NCBI GenBank assembly: GCA_963720705.1 | Contig: CAVRGJ010000002.1 | Span: 310,001 to 374,000, forward strand | Direction: 5' to 3' | Length of the DNA stretch: 64,000 bases | From: DASWJZ01 sp963720705 | Lineage (GTDB): Bacteria; Pseudomonadota; Alphaproteobacteria; Rhizobiales; Afifellaceae | In this document: positions 45,795-53,622 of the stretch, piece after piece | Layout: each line of letters begins with the position of its first letter | Position numbering within the stretch: the first letter of the stretch is position 1 | Notes under the pieces: model-generated | Told to the model about the DNA's origin: nothing | Seen by the model: the letters and a program-made list of their open reading frames with translations, nothing else | The model's database searches: none | Program-made: the position numbers and the translations under genes

Positions 45795-47975
45795 ATGGCA
45801 AACCAGATCATCGGCCAGGCCATCCTGTGGCTGGTCATTCTCGCGATCATCGTCGTGATTGCGGTCTATCTGCTCCGCTGGCTCTACCGCCGCTCGACCA
45901 AAGAAATCGCCTTGGTTCGGACCGGCTTCGGCGGCGAGAAGGTCGTCATCAACGGCGGCGCGTTCGTTATCCCCGTTCTGCACGAGATAACGCCCGTCAA
46001 CATGAACGTGATGCGGGTCGAGGTGCGTCGCGGACAGACCACGGCACTGATCACGGGCGACCGCATGCGCGTCGACCTCATCACGGAGTTCTTCCTGCGC
46101 GTTAAGCCGACCCAGGAAGCGGTGGCGATCGCGGCGCAGACGCTCGGGCGGCGTGCCATGCAGCCGGACGGCATCCGCGATCTCTTCGAGGGCAAGTTCG
46201 CCTCGGCGCTGCGCGCTGTCGCGGCCGAAATGACGCTGCAGGAGATCCATGAGAAGCGCAACCAGTTCACCGTGCGCGTCCGCGAGCAGGCCGCCGAGGC
46301 GTTGGCCCAGAACGGCCTCGAACTGGAAAGCGTCGCCCTCGTCGATATCGATCAGACCAGCCTGGAGCATTTCGATCCGTCGAACGCGTTCGACGCCGAA
46401 GGCCTGACGCAGCTCACCGAAATGATCGAGTCGCGCCGCAAGATGCGCAACGAGATCGAACAGCAGACGATGGTTGATATCCGCAACCAGAATCTCGAAT
46501 CCGAGCGCCGGGTCCTGCAGATCGATCGAGAAAGCGAGTATGCGCGGCTCGAGCAGGAACGCGAGCTGGAAATCCGACGCGCCGCGCAGCGCGCCGAGGT
46601 CGCGCGCGAACGCGCTTTGCGCGAGCAGGAGGCTCAGCAGGCGCAGATTGCTGCGAACGAGGCGACCGAGAAGACGCGCATGGCGCAAGAGCGTGCGCTG
46701 GCCGAGACGCGGATCACGAACGAGGAGGAGATCCAGCGCCGGGAGATTGCGCGCCGCCGCACGCTCGAACTCTCCGAGATACAGAGCCGGGAGGAAACGG
46801 AGCGCGAGCAAATTGCGCTCGGTCTCGCGATCGAGCGCGAACGGATAAGCCGACAGCGCACGCAGGAGGAGTTGGAGGTGGAGCGCCGCCGGGCAATCGA
46901 GGTCGCCGAGCAGGAACGCGCCATTGTGTTGTCGAAGAAGTCGGTCGAGGTCACGCAGGCCGACGTCGACGCCAAGCGGGCGGAAGTCGTCGCGCGGGCC
47001 GAAGTCGAGCGAGAGCGAGTCGCTGCCGAGCAGCGTGTGGAGGCGGCCCGCATCGAACGGGAACGTGCGCTGCAGGCGCTTGAGATCGCCAAGCGGCAGG
47101 CCTTTGAGGAGGCGGAGATCGTCTCCGGCGAGGAGGTCGAACGAGCCCGCATAGCGACCGAACGGGGGCTGAACGAGGCGCGCGTCGTCCGCGACCGCGA
47201 TTTGCAGAAGCTTTCGATCGAAAAGGACAAGGCGGTTGAAATCGCCGAGATCGAAAAAGCTATCGATCTCGCGGCGAAGTCGAAGGAGCGGTCGCTTGCC
47301 ATCACCGACGCGGAAGCCGCACGCGCCAAGGCGATACTCGCCGAGGAGCAGGCCTTCACGGTGCGCGAGCGCGAGATCGCCGAGCGGCGCAAGGTCATCG
47401 ACCTGATCTCCGCGGCCCGCGATGCCGAACGTGAGCGGCTGAGGCTCACGGCGAAGGCGGAGGCCGAGAAGGTGGCTGCCGCGAGCTTCGCGGAGGCGCG
47501 GCGCCTCGAAGCGCATGCCGACGCCGACGCGCAGGTCATTCGCGCCGAAGCAGCCGCGCAGCACTATAAGGTCGAAGCGGATGGACAGAGGCGTGCCAAC
47601 GAGGCCGACAACGTGCTTTCCGACGCGGCGCGGGCATCGCGGACACGACGCGCGATCATCGATCGGATCGAGGGCATCGTTCGAGAAAGCGTCCGGCCGA
47701 TGGAGAAGATCGAGAACATCAAGATTGTGCACGTCGAAGGACTTGGCGGCAGCGGCGGCGACGGGCGCGCCAAGAACGTCACCGACGAGGTCATCGACAG
47801 CGCTCTTCGCTATCGCGTGCAGGGGCCGATGATAGACAGCCTGATGAAGGATATCGGCATCGAGGGATCGAGTCTCGGAAGGATGTCGGATGTGATCCGC
47901 GACGCCAAGGACCTTACCTCCATCGCGCAGGGCGAAAAGAAGGGCGGGCCGGCGAGCGATACCGACGACGACTGA
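45795..47975 (+). CDS. Flotillin/SPFH-domain membrane protein
   Basis: A 726-residue flotillin (YqiK/FloT-like). One N-terminal membrane segment (about 7-28), an SPFH/PHB domain (about 30-210; for example ALVRTGFGGEKVVINGGAFVIP, RMRVDLITEFFLRV), then a very long Arg/Glu/Ala-rich coiled coil (about 215-610) and a C-terminal region with MEKIENIKIVHVEG. Flotillins scaffold membrane microdomains. ATG at 45795 has GGGAGGGAG upstream. The 108-bp leader shows no other gene. Two SRPBCC genes follow closely, so they may be co-expressed. No NfeD-like partner is adjacent. Confidence 0.88.
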   Translation: MANQIIGQAILWLVILAIIVVIAVYLLRWLYRRSTKEIALVRTGFGGEKVVINGGAFVIPVLHEITPVNMNVMRVEVRRGQTTALITGDRMRVDLITEFFLRVKPTQEAVAIAAQTLGRRAMQPDGIRDLFEGKFASALRAVAAEMTLQEIHEKRNQFTVRVREQAAEALAQNGLELESVALVDIDQTSLEHFDPSNAFDAEGLTQLTEMIESRRKMRNEIEQQTMVDIRNQNLESERRVLQIDRESEYARLEQERELEIRRAAQRAEVARERALREQEAQQAQIAANEATEKTRMAQERALAETRITNEEEIQRREIARRRTLELSEIQSREETEREQIALGLAIERERISRQRTQEELEVERRRAIEVAEQERAIVLSKKSVEVTQADVDAKRAEVVARAEVERERVAAEQRVEAARIERERALQALEIAKRQAFEEAEIVSGEEVERARIATERGLNEARVVRDRDLQKLSIEKDKAVEIAEIEKAIDLAAKSKERSLAITDAEAARAKAILAEEQAFTVREREIAERRKVIDLISAARDAERERLRLTAKAEAEKVAAASFAEARRLEAHADADAQVIRAEAAAQHYKVEADGQRRANEADNVLSDAARASRTRRAIIDRIEGIVRESVRPMEKIENIKIVHVEGLGGSGGDGRAKNVTDEVIDSALRYRVQGPMIDSLMKDIGIEGSSLGRMSDVIRDAKDLTSIAQGEKKGGPASDTDDD

Positions 47976-47993
47976 TTTCAGAGAAGCGCGCGC

Positions 47994-48431
47994 TTGGCCA
48001 AGGTCTTCGTTTCGTCGATTGTCGGTGCGCCGGTCGCGCAAGTCTGGTCGGTCGTTCGCGACTTCAACGGCCTGCCGGGCTGGCTGCCGGCGGCGGCGGA
48101 GAGTCGCATCGAGCAGAGCGCGCGCGCCGACCAGATCGGCTGCATCCGCAACTTTACTCTGAAGGACGGCGGCCGCATCCGTGAGCGTCTGCTCGCGCTG
48201 TCCGATTACGATTTCTCGATGACCTACGCGATCCTCGAGAGCCCGATGGGCGTTGAGGACTATGTCGCGACGCTCAGGCTCTTTCCGGTCACCGACGGCG
48301 ATCGCAGCTATGTCGAGTGGTCGGCGGAGTTTCGCTGTCCGCCGGCGCGGGAGGCGGAGCTTGTCAATTTTATCGGGCGCGATGTGTTCATGAGCGGATT
48401 GCGCGCGCTTCAGACCCGCTTTAACCGCTGA
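47994..48431 (+). CDS. SRPBCC-family (polyketide cyclase/START-like) protein 1
   Basis: A 145-residue helix-grip protein predicted to bind a hydrophobic ligand. SSIVGAPVAQVWSVVRDFN and the C-terminal amphipathic helix are family features. TTG start at 47994, 18 bp after the flotillin stop; no ATG fits better. It is a clear paralogue of the next gene: both share VRDFN, AESRI, ALSD and DYVAT with PVTDGDR. Ligand unknown. Confidence 0.82.
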   Translation: MAKVFVSSIVGAPVAQVWSVVRDFNGLPGWLPAAAESRIEQSARADQIGCIRNFTLKDGGRIRERLLALSDYDFSMTYAILESPMGVEDYVATLRLFPVTDGDRSYVEWSAEFRCPPAREAELVNFIGRDVFMSGLRALQTRFNR

Positions 48432-48919
48432 TGGCCGATCTCGTTCGACTGTCGCGCAGCACGGTCGTTGACGCGCCCGTCGAGGCGATCTGGCGGCTTG
48501 TCCGCGATTTCAACAGTCACGAGACTTGGCATCCGGCAATCGCGGAAAGCCGCATTCAGTCGGAGGAACCGGCGGATTCCGTTGGCGCCGTGCGCGTGTT
48601 CAGCCTGGCCGACGGCTCGATGCTGAGCGAACAGCTGATCGCGCTCTCCGACCGCGAGCGCGAGCTCACATATTGCCTGCTCGAAGCCCCGCTGCCACTG
48701 ATGGATTACGTCGCGACGATGCGGCTTCGGCCTGTCACTGACGGCGATCGGACCTTCATCACCTGGGAATCGCGCTTCTATCCGCCAAAAGACCAGGCAG
48801 AGCGCCTCGCGCGCCTCGTCGCCGAGGAAATCTACGAAGCCGGCTTCAGCGCCTTGAAGGATCGCTTCGAACGAAAGACGGACACGTCGCGCGCTCCAGC
48901 CGCTTCCGCGCCGGGCTAG
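48431..48919 (+). CDS. SRPBCC-family protein 2
   Basis: A 162-residue paralogue of the preceding protein, arising by tandem duplication. Its ATG shares one base with the preceding stop (TGATG), so translation is coupled. Shared blocks include LVRDFN, AESRIQ, LIALSDRE and DYVATMRLRPVTDGDR. The last 15 residues are a low-complexity Ala/Ser/Pro tail. The following oxidoreductase starts 41 bp downstream. Confidence 0.82.
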   Translation: MADLVRLSRSTVVDAPVEAIWRLVRDFNSHETWHPAIAESRIQSEEPADSVGAVRVFSLADGSMLSEQLIALSDRERELTYCLLEAPLPLMDYVATMRLRPVTDGDRTFITWESRFYPPKDQAERLARLVAEEIYEAGFSALKDRFERKTDTSRAPAASAPG

Positions 48920-48960
48920 CGCCGCCGCAACTCTCCATCGAGCGCGCGGGGATCGGAACG

Positions 48961-49935
48961 ATGGAGGCCCGGGCGATCGTAGTGCCAAACTACGGCGGAG
49001 CCGAAGTCCTCGAGACGCGAACCGTGGCAGTGCCGCCGCCGCGAGCTGGCGAGGTACGGCTTCGCCATACGGCAATCGGCGTCAATTTCATCGATATCTA
49101 TTGCCGCACCGGATACTTCCGCCTGCTGACGCCGCCGGACGTGCTCGGGATGGAGGCGGCGGGCGTCGTCGTCGATGTTGGGGAAGGTGTCTCGCATCTT
49201 CGCCCGGGCGACCGCGTTGTCTACGCCTGCGAACCTGTTGGCGCCTATTCCGAAGCGCGAACGATGGATGCCGGGCTGCTTGTTCCCATCCCCCACGACA
49301 TTGGCGACGAAACTGCCGCAGCATCGTTTCTGAAGGGCCTTTCGGCGGAATTCCTTCTGCACCGCGTGCACCGGGTCTCGCCAGACGAGACTTTGCTCGT
49401 CCACGCGGCCGCGGGCGGCGTCGGGCTCCTTCTTTGCCAATGGGCGAGCGCAATCGGCGCGCGGGTGATCGGAACGGTCTCGACGCAAGAAAAGGCAGAA
49501 TACGCGCGCGAAGCCGGCTGCGCTCACGTCGTCATCCACGCGCAGGAAGATTTCGCCGCGGCGGTCGAACGGCTGACCGACGGGCGCGGCGTCGACGTCG
49601 TCTATGACGGGGTCGGCCAGGCCACGTTCGCTCGCTCGCTTGAGGCGCTTGCGCCGCGCGGGCACCTGGTCAGCCACGGTCAGGCCTCGGGCCCGGTCGG
49701 AAGCTGGGATCTTGGCGCATTTGCCGCCAAGTCGCTGACGCTTTCGCGGCCCAATTTCGGTCACTACACAACCGATCCGGTCGAACTCCGGACCATGTCG
49801 GACCGCCTTTTCGATGCTCTCCGACGCGGAATCATCCGCCCGATCCATCGAAGCTTCCCGCTCGCAGACGCTGCGGAGGCGCATCGGCATCTGGAATCGC
49901 GCGCCAACAAGGGAGCGCTGGTCCTGATCCCGTGA
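48961..49935 (+). CDS. NADPH:quinone oxidoreductase (zeta-crystallin-like MDR)
   Basis: A 324-residue zinc-independent medium-chain dehydrogenase/reductase. GVNFIDIYCRTGYF, the cofactor motif HAAAGGVGLLLCQWA (about 141-155) and TDGRGVDVVYDGVGQ identify the quinone reductase (QorA) group that makes semiquinones or hydroquinones from NADPH. It follows the SRPBCC pair on the same strand and may be part of that operon. Its end marks the left edge of the atypical region to the right. Confidence 0.88.
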   Translation: MEARAIVVPNYGGAEVLETRTVAVPPPRAGEVRLRHTAIGVNFIDIYCRTGYFRLLTPPDVLGMEAAGVVVDVGEGVSHLRPGDRVVYACEPVGAYSEARTMDAGLLVPIPHDIGDETAAASFLKGLSAEFLLHRVHRVSPDETLLVHAAAGGVGLLLCQWASAIGARVIGTVSTQEKAEYAREAGCAHVVIHAQEDFAAAVERLTDGRGVDVVYDGVGQATFARSLEALAPRGHLVSHGQASGPVGSWDLGAFAAKSLTLSRPNFGHYTTDPVELRTMSDRLFDALRRGIIRPIHRSFPLADAAEAHRHLESRANKGALVLIP

Positions 49936-49984
49936 CGTCGCAAATGGCAACCGAACCGATCGGGGGTTTGCAGAGGAGCCCCGC

Positions 49985-50291
49985 AGCGCGAGCGTCAAGC
50001 TTGGGAGTGACGGCGCGCGCGATACGATACTCGAGGACGCCTCCGCCTACGCTCGCTTGTTCGCCACGCTCAAAACAATGGAGGATCAGAAGCGGCTGCG
50101 GCCGCAAGTTGCTGATGCAGTCCGTTTGATCGCAATGACCGGCGCGCGCCGAGGCGAGGTGGCGGGCCTTCGCTGGTCGCATGTCAACGCGAAGCGGGGA
50201 TTGATCGGTACTGCCGCCGCGAGCGCACAAAACCGGGCGGCAAACCGGCAAGGCGCGCGTGATTGGACTGCCGGTCGCCGAGCACCCCTGA
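49985..50291 (+). pseudogene. Tyrosine recombinase (phage-type integrase) remnant
   Basis: A fragment of the catalytic domain of a site-specific tyrosine recombinase. One frame reads TARDTILEDASAYARLFATL and then LIAMTGARRGEVAGLRWSHV, the first active-site Arg region. Near 50215 the frame shifts and another frame reads LPPRAHKTG and then TGKARVIGLPVAEHP before a stop at 50289-50291. The N-terminal DNA-binding part and the C-terminal HxxR...Y part are missing. This is true decay, unlike the single shifts elsewhere. It marks the left border of a probable island. Confidence 0.75.
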
Positions 50292-50384
50292 CAATGCATC
50301 TATTTGGCAAGTTCAAACCGACTTGCTGCCCTGAATATCGCCATCGTCATCGATCCACACCTTTGGCTTAGTGTATGCTGAGCC

Positions 50385-50540
50385 TTGGGCGCAAAACGGA
50401 CTTGTCGATCGCTGCTGATTTCTGCTTATTGGCGCATCTCGGAAGTCGGATTCAGAGCCGCCGATGTCTGCTTCCGAGGGAAATGGAGACATTCGGATCG
50501 CATTGGCCGAGGTCCGAGTTTGACCCCGAACTGACATCGC
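50385..50540 (-). repeat. Degenerate intergenic repeat coding for a spurious 'ADI'-type peptide
   Basis: The minus strand reads MSVRGQTRTSANAI, then MSPFPSEADIGG. This resembles a very common repeat-derived pseudo-ORF of Hyphomicrobiales genomes (MSALGQKQT... MSALPPKADI...). The rest of 50292-50730 has no recognisable gene; short open frames there show no homology and base composition looks less GC-rich than the surroundings. Interpreted as repeat debris in an integration scar. Confidence 0.35.
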
Positions 50541-50730
50541 ACAACCAGAAAGCTCAGCCGGCGCTCTTCTACGATATCTTTCGTTTTCTTGCGTTTTGGC
50601 TCATAAGCTGGAGTCAATGCGCTCGTGCGCCCGGGTTGCCCCGGTGGCGACCAAAGGCCGGACGATCTGCAAAGCGGCCGTAGCCTTGTGTGGTGTGCTG
50701 GCGCACCGCCGTCTATGTTAGGAACGAAGT

Positions 50731-51585
50731 ATGCGAGGTAAAGGCGAATCAGCGCGGCCGTATGTGGGCAAGGCCGCCCCGGGTGCATCCGCGGCAGCCG
50801 GACGCCCCCGGGGCGGCAATCTCCTTGCTGAGACTCGACGCCGGCGCATCCTCGACTGGCTGCAGGAGGAAGGCAGCGCCCGCGTCAGCGCGTTGAGCGA
50901 GGCGTTCGAGGTCTCCGAGCCGACCATTCGCCAGGACCTCGAGCGGCTCGAGTCCGAAGGCTACATCGTCCGCGAGCATGGCGGGGCGTTCCTCGCAACC
51001 ATGCCGCAGCAGGTGCAGGCGCTCGCCCTTCATCATCTGGTCAACATGGACGCCAAGCGCGCCATCGGCCGAGTCGCTGCCGCACTCGTCAACGATGGCG
51101 AGACGATCATTCTTGATGCTGGCTCTACGACAACGGAAGTGGCGCGAAACCTGCTGAAACGGCAGGACTTGCACGTCATCACCAACGCGCTCAACATAGC
51201 GCTGATCCTGGGCGTCAACCCCTCCTGCACGATCCACATGCCCGGCGGGCAATTTAAGGCGCCCACCCTTTCGCTGAGCGGCGAGAAATCGGCCGGCTAT
51301 TTCGAGAACATCTTTGCCGAGAAGCTGTTCCTGGCGACCGCCGGCGCATCGCTCGATGCCGGCCTGACATTCCCGGCCTTTGCCGACCTCTACGTCAAAC
51401 GCGCCATGATCAAAGCGGCACGCGAGATTGTCCTCGTTGCCGATTCCACCAAGATCGGCCGCGTGTCCTTTGCGGTTCTCGGGCCCCTCTCGATGGTCAA
51501 CCGCCTCATCACCGATGCCGCAATCCACGACGACGACCGTCGCGCCATAGAGAAGATGGGCATCGAGATCATCATCGCTCTGTAG
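50731..51585 (+). CDS. DeoR-family transcriptional regulator
   Basis: A 284-residue DeoR regulator. A disordered basic/Gly-rich N-terminus of about 30 residues precedes the winged helix (RRRRILDWLQEEG, VSEPTIRQDLERLESEGYIVREHGGA). The sensor domain has LDAGSTTTEVARNL and IVLVADSTKIG. ATG at 50731 with AGGAACGAAGT upstream; a start near LLAETRRRR would remove the basic tail. First gene before the sugar importer cluster and probably its repressor, sensing a phosphorylated sugar. Confidence 0.87.
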   Translation: MRGKGESARPYVGKAAPGASAAAGRPRGGNLLAETRRRRILDWLQEEGSARVSALSEAFEVSEPTIRQDLERLESEGYIVREHGGAFLATMPQQVQALALHHLVNMDAKRAIGRVAAALVNDGETIILDAGSTTTEVARNLLKRQDLHVITNALNIALILGVNPSCTIHMPGGQFKAPTLSLSGEKSAGYFENIFAEKLFLATAGASLDAGLTFPAFADLYVKRAMIKAAREIVLVADSTKIGRVSFAVLGPLSMVNRLITDAAIHDDDRRAIEKMGIEIIIAL

Positions 51586-51746
51586 GCTTCGCGACCACTC
51601 CGATCCGGCGGTCGTCATGGCCATTGGAGCCACACGATCTGTGGCGGTGCACGGCCTATGACCCTGCTGGTGGCGCACGCCACGCATCCCTTTTTCTCAG
51701 ATGATGCCGACGTCCGCGCCATCCCGGCGGCGGTATTCAATCTTGA

Positions 51747-51810
51747 GAACGAAAAGAAACAAAAACAAAGACAAAAAACCGCTTGGAAATCCGAAAGGCA
51801 ATGCTAGAGT
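51747..51810 (+). promoter_or_regulatory. Candidate promoter with A-rich upstream element
   Basis: A 32-bp purine/A-rich tract with repeated GAAA and CAAA units (51747-51778) lies directly before TTGGAA (51783-51788), 16-bp spacer, TAGAGT (51805-51810, preceded by TGC as in extended -10 promoters). The start of the binding-protein gene follows 63 bp on. The A-rich tract could be an UP element or a DeoR-type operator of repeated half sites. Confidence 0.4.
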
Positions 51811-51873
51811 TGCTGCTGCGCAAAAGAGTTGGCTCGTAGCGCGGGGCCATATTGGTTCTTTGGGAGGAAACAC

Positions 51874-52819
51874 ATGCACCTGCTCGGCAAGGTCGCGACC
51901 GCGGCCGTGATCGCGTTTGCGGCATCGGCGGTTCCCGCAATGGCTGCGGGCAATGGCCAACTCATCGCCATCATCGTGCCGCCACAAGACAATCCGTTCT
52001 TTGCCACCGAGGCCAGTGCGGCCGAGGCCAAGGCGAAGGAACTCGGCTACGACACGCTCGTGCTCGTCCATGGCGACGACGCCAACAAGCAGAACGAACT
52101 TTTTGACACTGCAATTGCGCAGAAGGCGGTGGCCATCATTCTCGACAATGCCGGTGCCGATGCGTCCATCGCGGCCGTCCAGAAAGCGAAGGACGCCGGG
52201 CATTCCGTCTTTCCTCATCGACCGTGAGATCAACAAGACCGGCGTCGCCGTCGCACAGATTGTGTCGAATAACTACCAGGGTGCCACGCTGGGCGCTCAG
52301 GAGTTTGTGAAGCGGATGGGTGAGAAGGGCAACTTTGCCGAACTGGTCGGCAAGGAATCGGACACCAACGCCGGCATCCGGTCGAAGGGCTATCACGACA
52401 TCATCGACCAGTACCCGGATATGAAGATCGTGGCGCGGCAGAGCGCCAATTGGAGCCAGACCGAGGCCTATTCGATTATGGAGTTGATCCTCCAGGCCAA
52501 TCCCGACATCAACGGTGTGATCTCCGGTAACGACACGATGGCGATGGGCGCCTCCGCTGCGCTCCTGGCGGCCGGGCGCAAGGACGTGATCGTCGTGGGC
52601 TTCGACGGCAGCAATGATGTGCGTGACCAGATCATCGCCGGCAATATCGCTGCCACCGTCCTGCAGCCGGCGTTCGACATTGCCCAGATTGCGGTCGTTC
52701 AGGCCGATGAGTATCTGAAGAACGGCAAGGCGTCGCAGCCCGAAAAGCAGTCGATTGACTGCGTCCTGATCACCGCGGACAACGCTGCCATGCTCGACAA
52801 CTTCACCATGAAGAAGTAG
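51874..52819 (+). pseudogene. Ribose-type ABC transporter substrate-binding protein, frameshifted as sequenced
   Basis: About 314 residues, RbsB-like. Signal peptide to about residue 25 (TAAVIAFAASAVPAMA), then GQLIAIIVPPQDNPFFATEA. After AVQKAKDAG the frame breaks at GGG 52198-52200. Removing one G gives AGIPSFLIDREINKTGVA, and the second frame continues to the stop at 52819 with GKESDTNAGIRSKGYHD and ISGNDTMAMGASAAL. ATG at 51874 has TGGGAGGAAACAC upstream. A transport gene at the head of an otherwise intact operon, so probably functional in the organism. Ligand probably a pentose or similar. Confidence 0.85.
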
Positions 52820-52835
52820 TCGAGCCAACACTACG

Positions 52836-52866
52836 GGGTTCCGCGCGCGCCAAGCGCGTGGAGCCC
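52836..52866 (+). other. Hairpin after the binding-protein gene
   Basis: An 11-bp stem (GGGTTCCGCGC with GCGTGGAGCCC, two wobble pairs) and a loop of about 9 bases, 16 bp after the binding-protein stop and about 110 bp before the lipoprotein gene. No U tract. Same position relative to the transporter genes as the hairpins at 15191-15255 and 33068-33093. Confidence 0.6.
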
Positions 52867-52974
52867 AACTTGTCCAGATCGCGGCAGGGTGACAGGCGCC
52901 GAACGGGTGCTCGGGGAAGTTCGGCTGAGCCGTTATCGCGGCAGTGTGACGGTTGAGCGCAGGATCATCTGCAA

Positions 52975-53622
52975 GTGTCACGTATCATGAGGCCACGTTT
53001 CGTATCGGTCGTCGCCATCTCGGCAGTTGCCATGTTGGGAGTAGCCGGCTGCAAGATCAAATACGACGGCGAAAAGGGCGCCGACGGTGCCTTCAACGCC
53101 AAGACGTATGTTGAAGAATTGTGGGATTCAAAAGCCATTCCGCTGATGCGTACGGCGCCGGTCGACGTCGGCACCGTGCTCGCCGCGATCGCCCACGACC
53201 CGGAGGCGGCCGGCAAGGAGTACGGCCACCGCCCCGGCGAAGGCCAGCCGTGGAGCTATCTCGTAAAGGGGGAAGGTGCGATCACCTCGGTTGACGTCGC
53301 CTCGCGCCACGGCACCGCCGCGCTGGAAGTGATGATCGACAACAAGCCGACCACGGTCATCCTTCAAATCGGGCCGGTCATCTTCGGCACCGCGCTGAGA
53401 GACGCTCTGCCGTTCATCGCCTTCGGCGATTTCGTCAACCAAATCGACTACGCAGAGGTCTCGCGTGCGCTGAACGACAAGGCGACTGCGGGCTTTGCCA
53501 CGGAGCTGGCCGCCGCGGAAGGCAAGGTGGTTTCGTTCGCCGGTGCTGCAACAGCGCCGGCGGGCGGCACGCCACTCACCATCACGCCGGTGCTGCTCTC
53601 CATCGGAGGAGCGCCGCAATGA
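52975..53622 (+). CDS. DUF2291-family periplasmic lipoprotein
   Basis: A 215-residue predicted lipoprotein: hydrophobic N-terminus (FVSVVAISAVAML) and lipobox GVAGC with the Cys at about residue 26. The mature part matches the DUF2291 family of predicted periplasmic lipoproteins, which is found beside sugar ABC importers. The GTG at 52975 is the first start; the ATG at 52987 gives an equally good signal peptide. It overlaps the ATPase gene by four bases. Function unknown; perhaps an accessory or sensor of the importer. Confidence 0.78.
   Translation: MSRIMRPRFVSVVAISAVAMLGVAGCKIKYDGEKGADGAFNAKTYVEELWDSKAIPLMRTAPVDVGTVLAAIAHDPEAAGKEYGHRPGEGQPWSYLVKGEGAITSVDVASRHGTAALEVMIDNKPTTVILQIGPVIFGTALRDALPFIAFGDFVNQIDYAEVSRALNDKATAGFATELAAAEGKVVSFAGAATAPAGGTPLTITPVLLSIGGAPQ

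Noticed and set aside
44571..48041. A 1156-codon open frame on the minus strand
   Set aside because: It is antisense to the LivF/Tm-1 and flotillin genes. Its sequence is low-complexity Arg/Leu/Asp-rich, the mirror of the flotillin coiled coil, with no domain. High GC content creates such shadow frames.
50375..50683. A 102-codon plus-strand frame in the scar region
   Set aside because: No homology, no ribosome site, and it overlaps the degenerate repeat; treated as non-coding.
49936..50730. A direct repeat of the tRNA-Ala 3' end as an attachment site
   Set aside because: I looked for the tRNA 3' segment (GGTTCGATCC and flanks) near the integrase remnant and saw no convincing copy. The island claim therefore rests on other signs.
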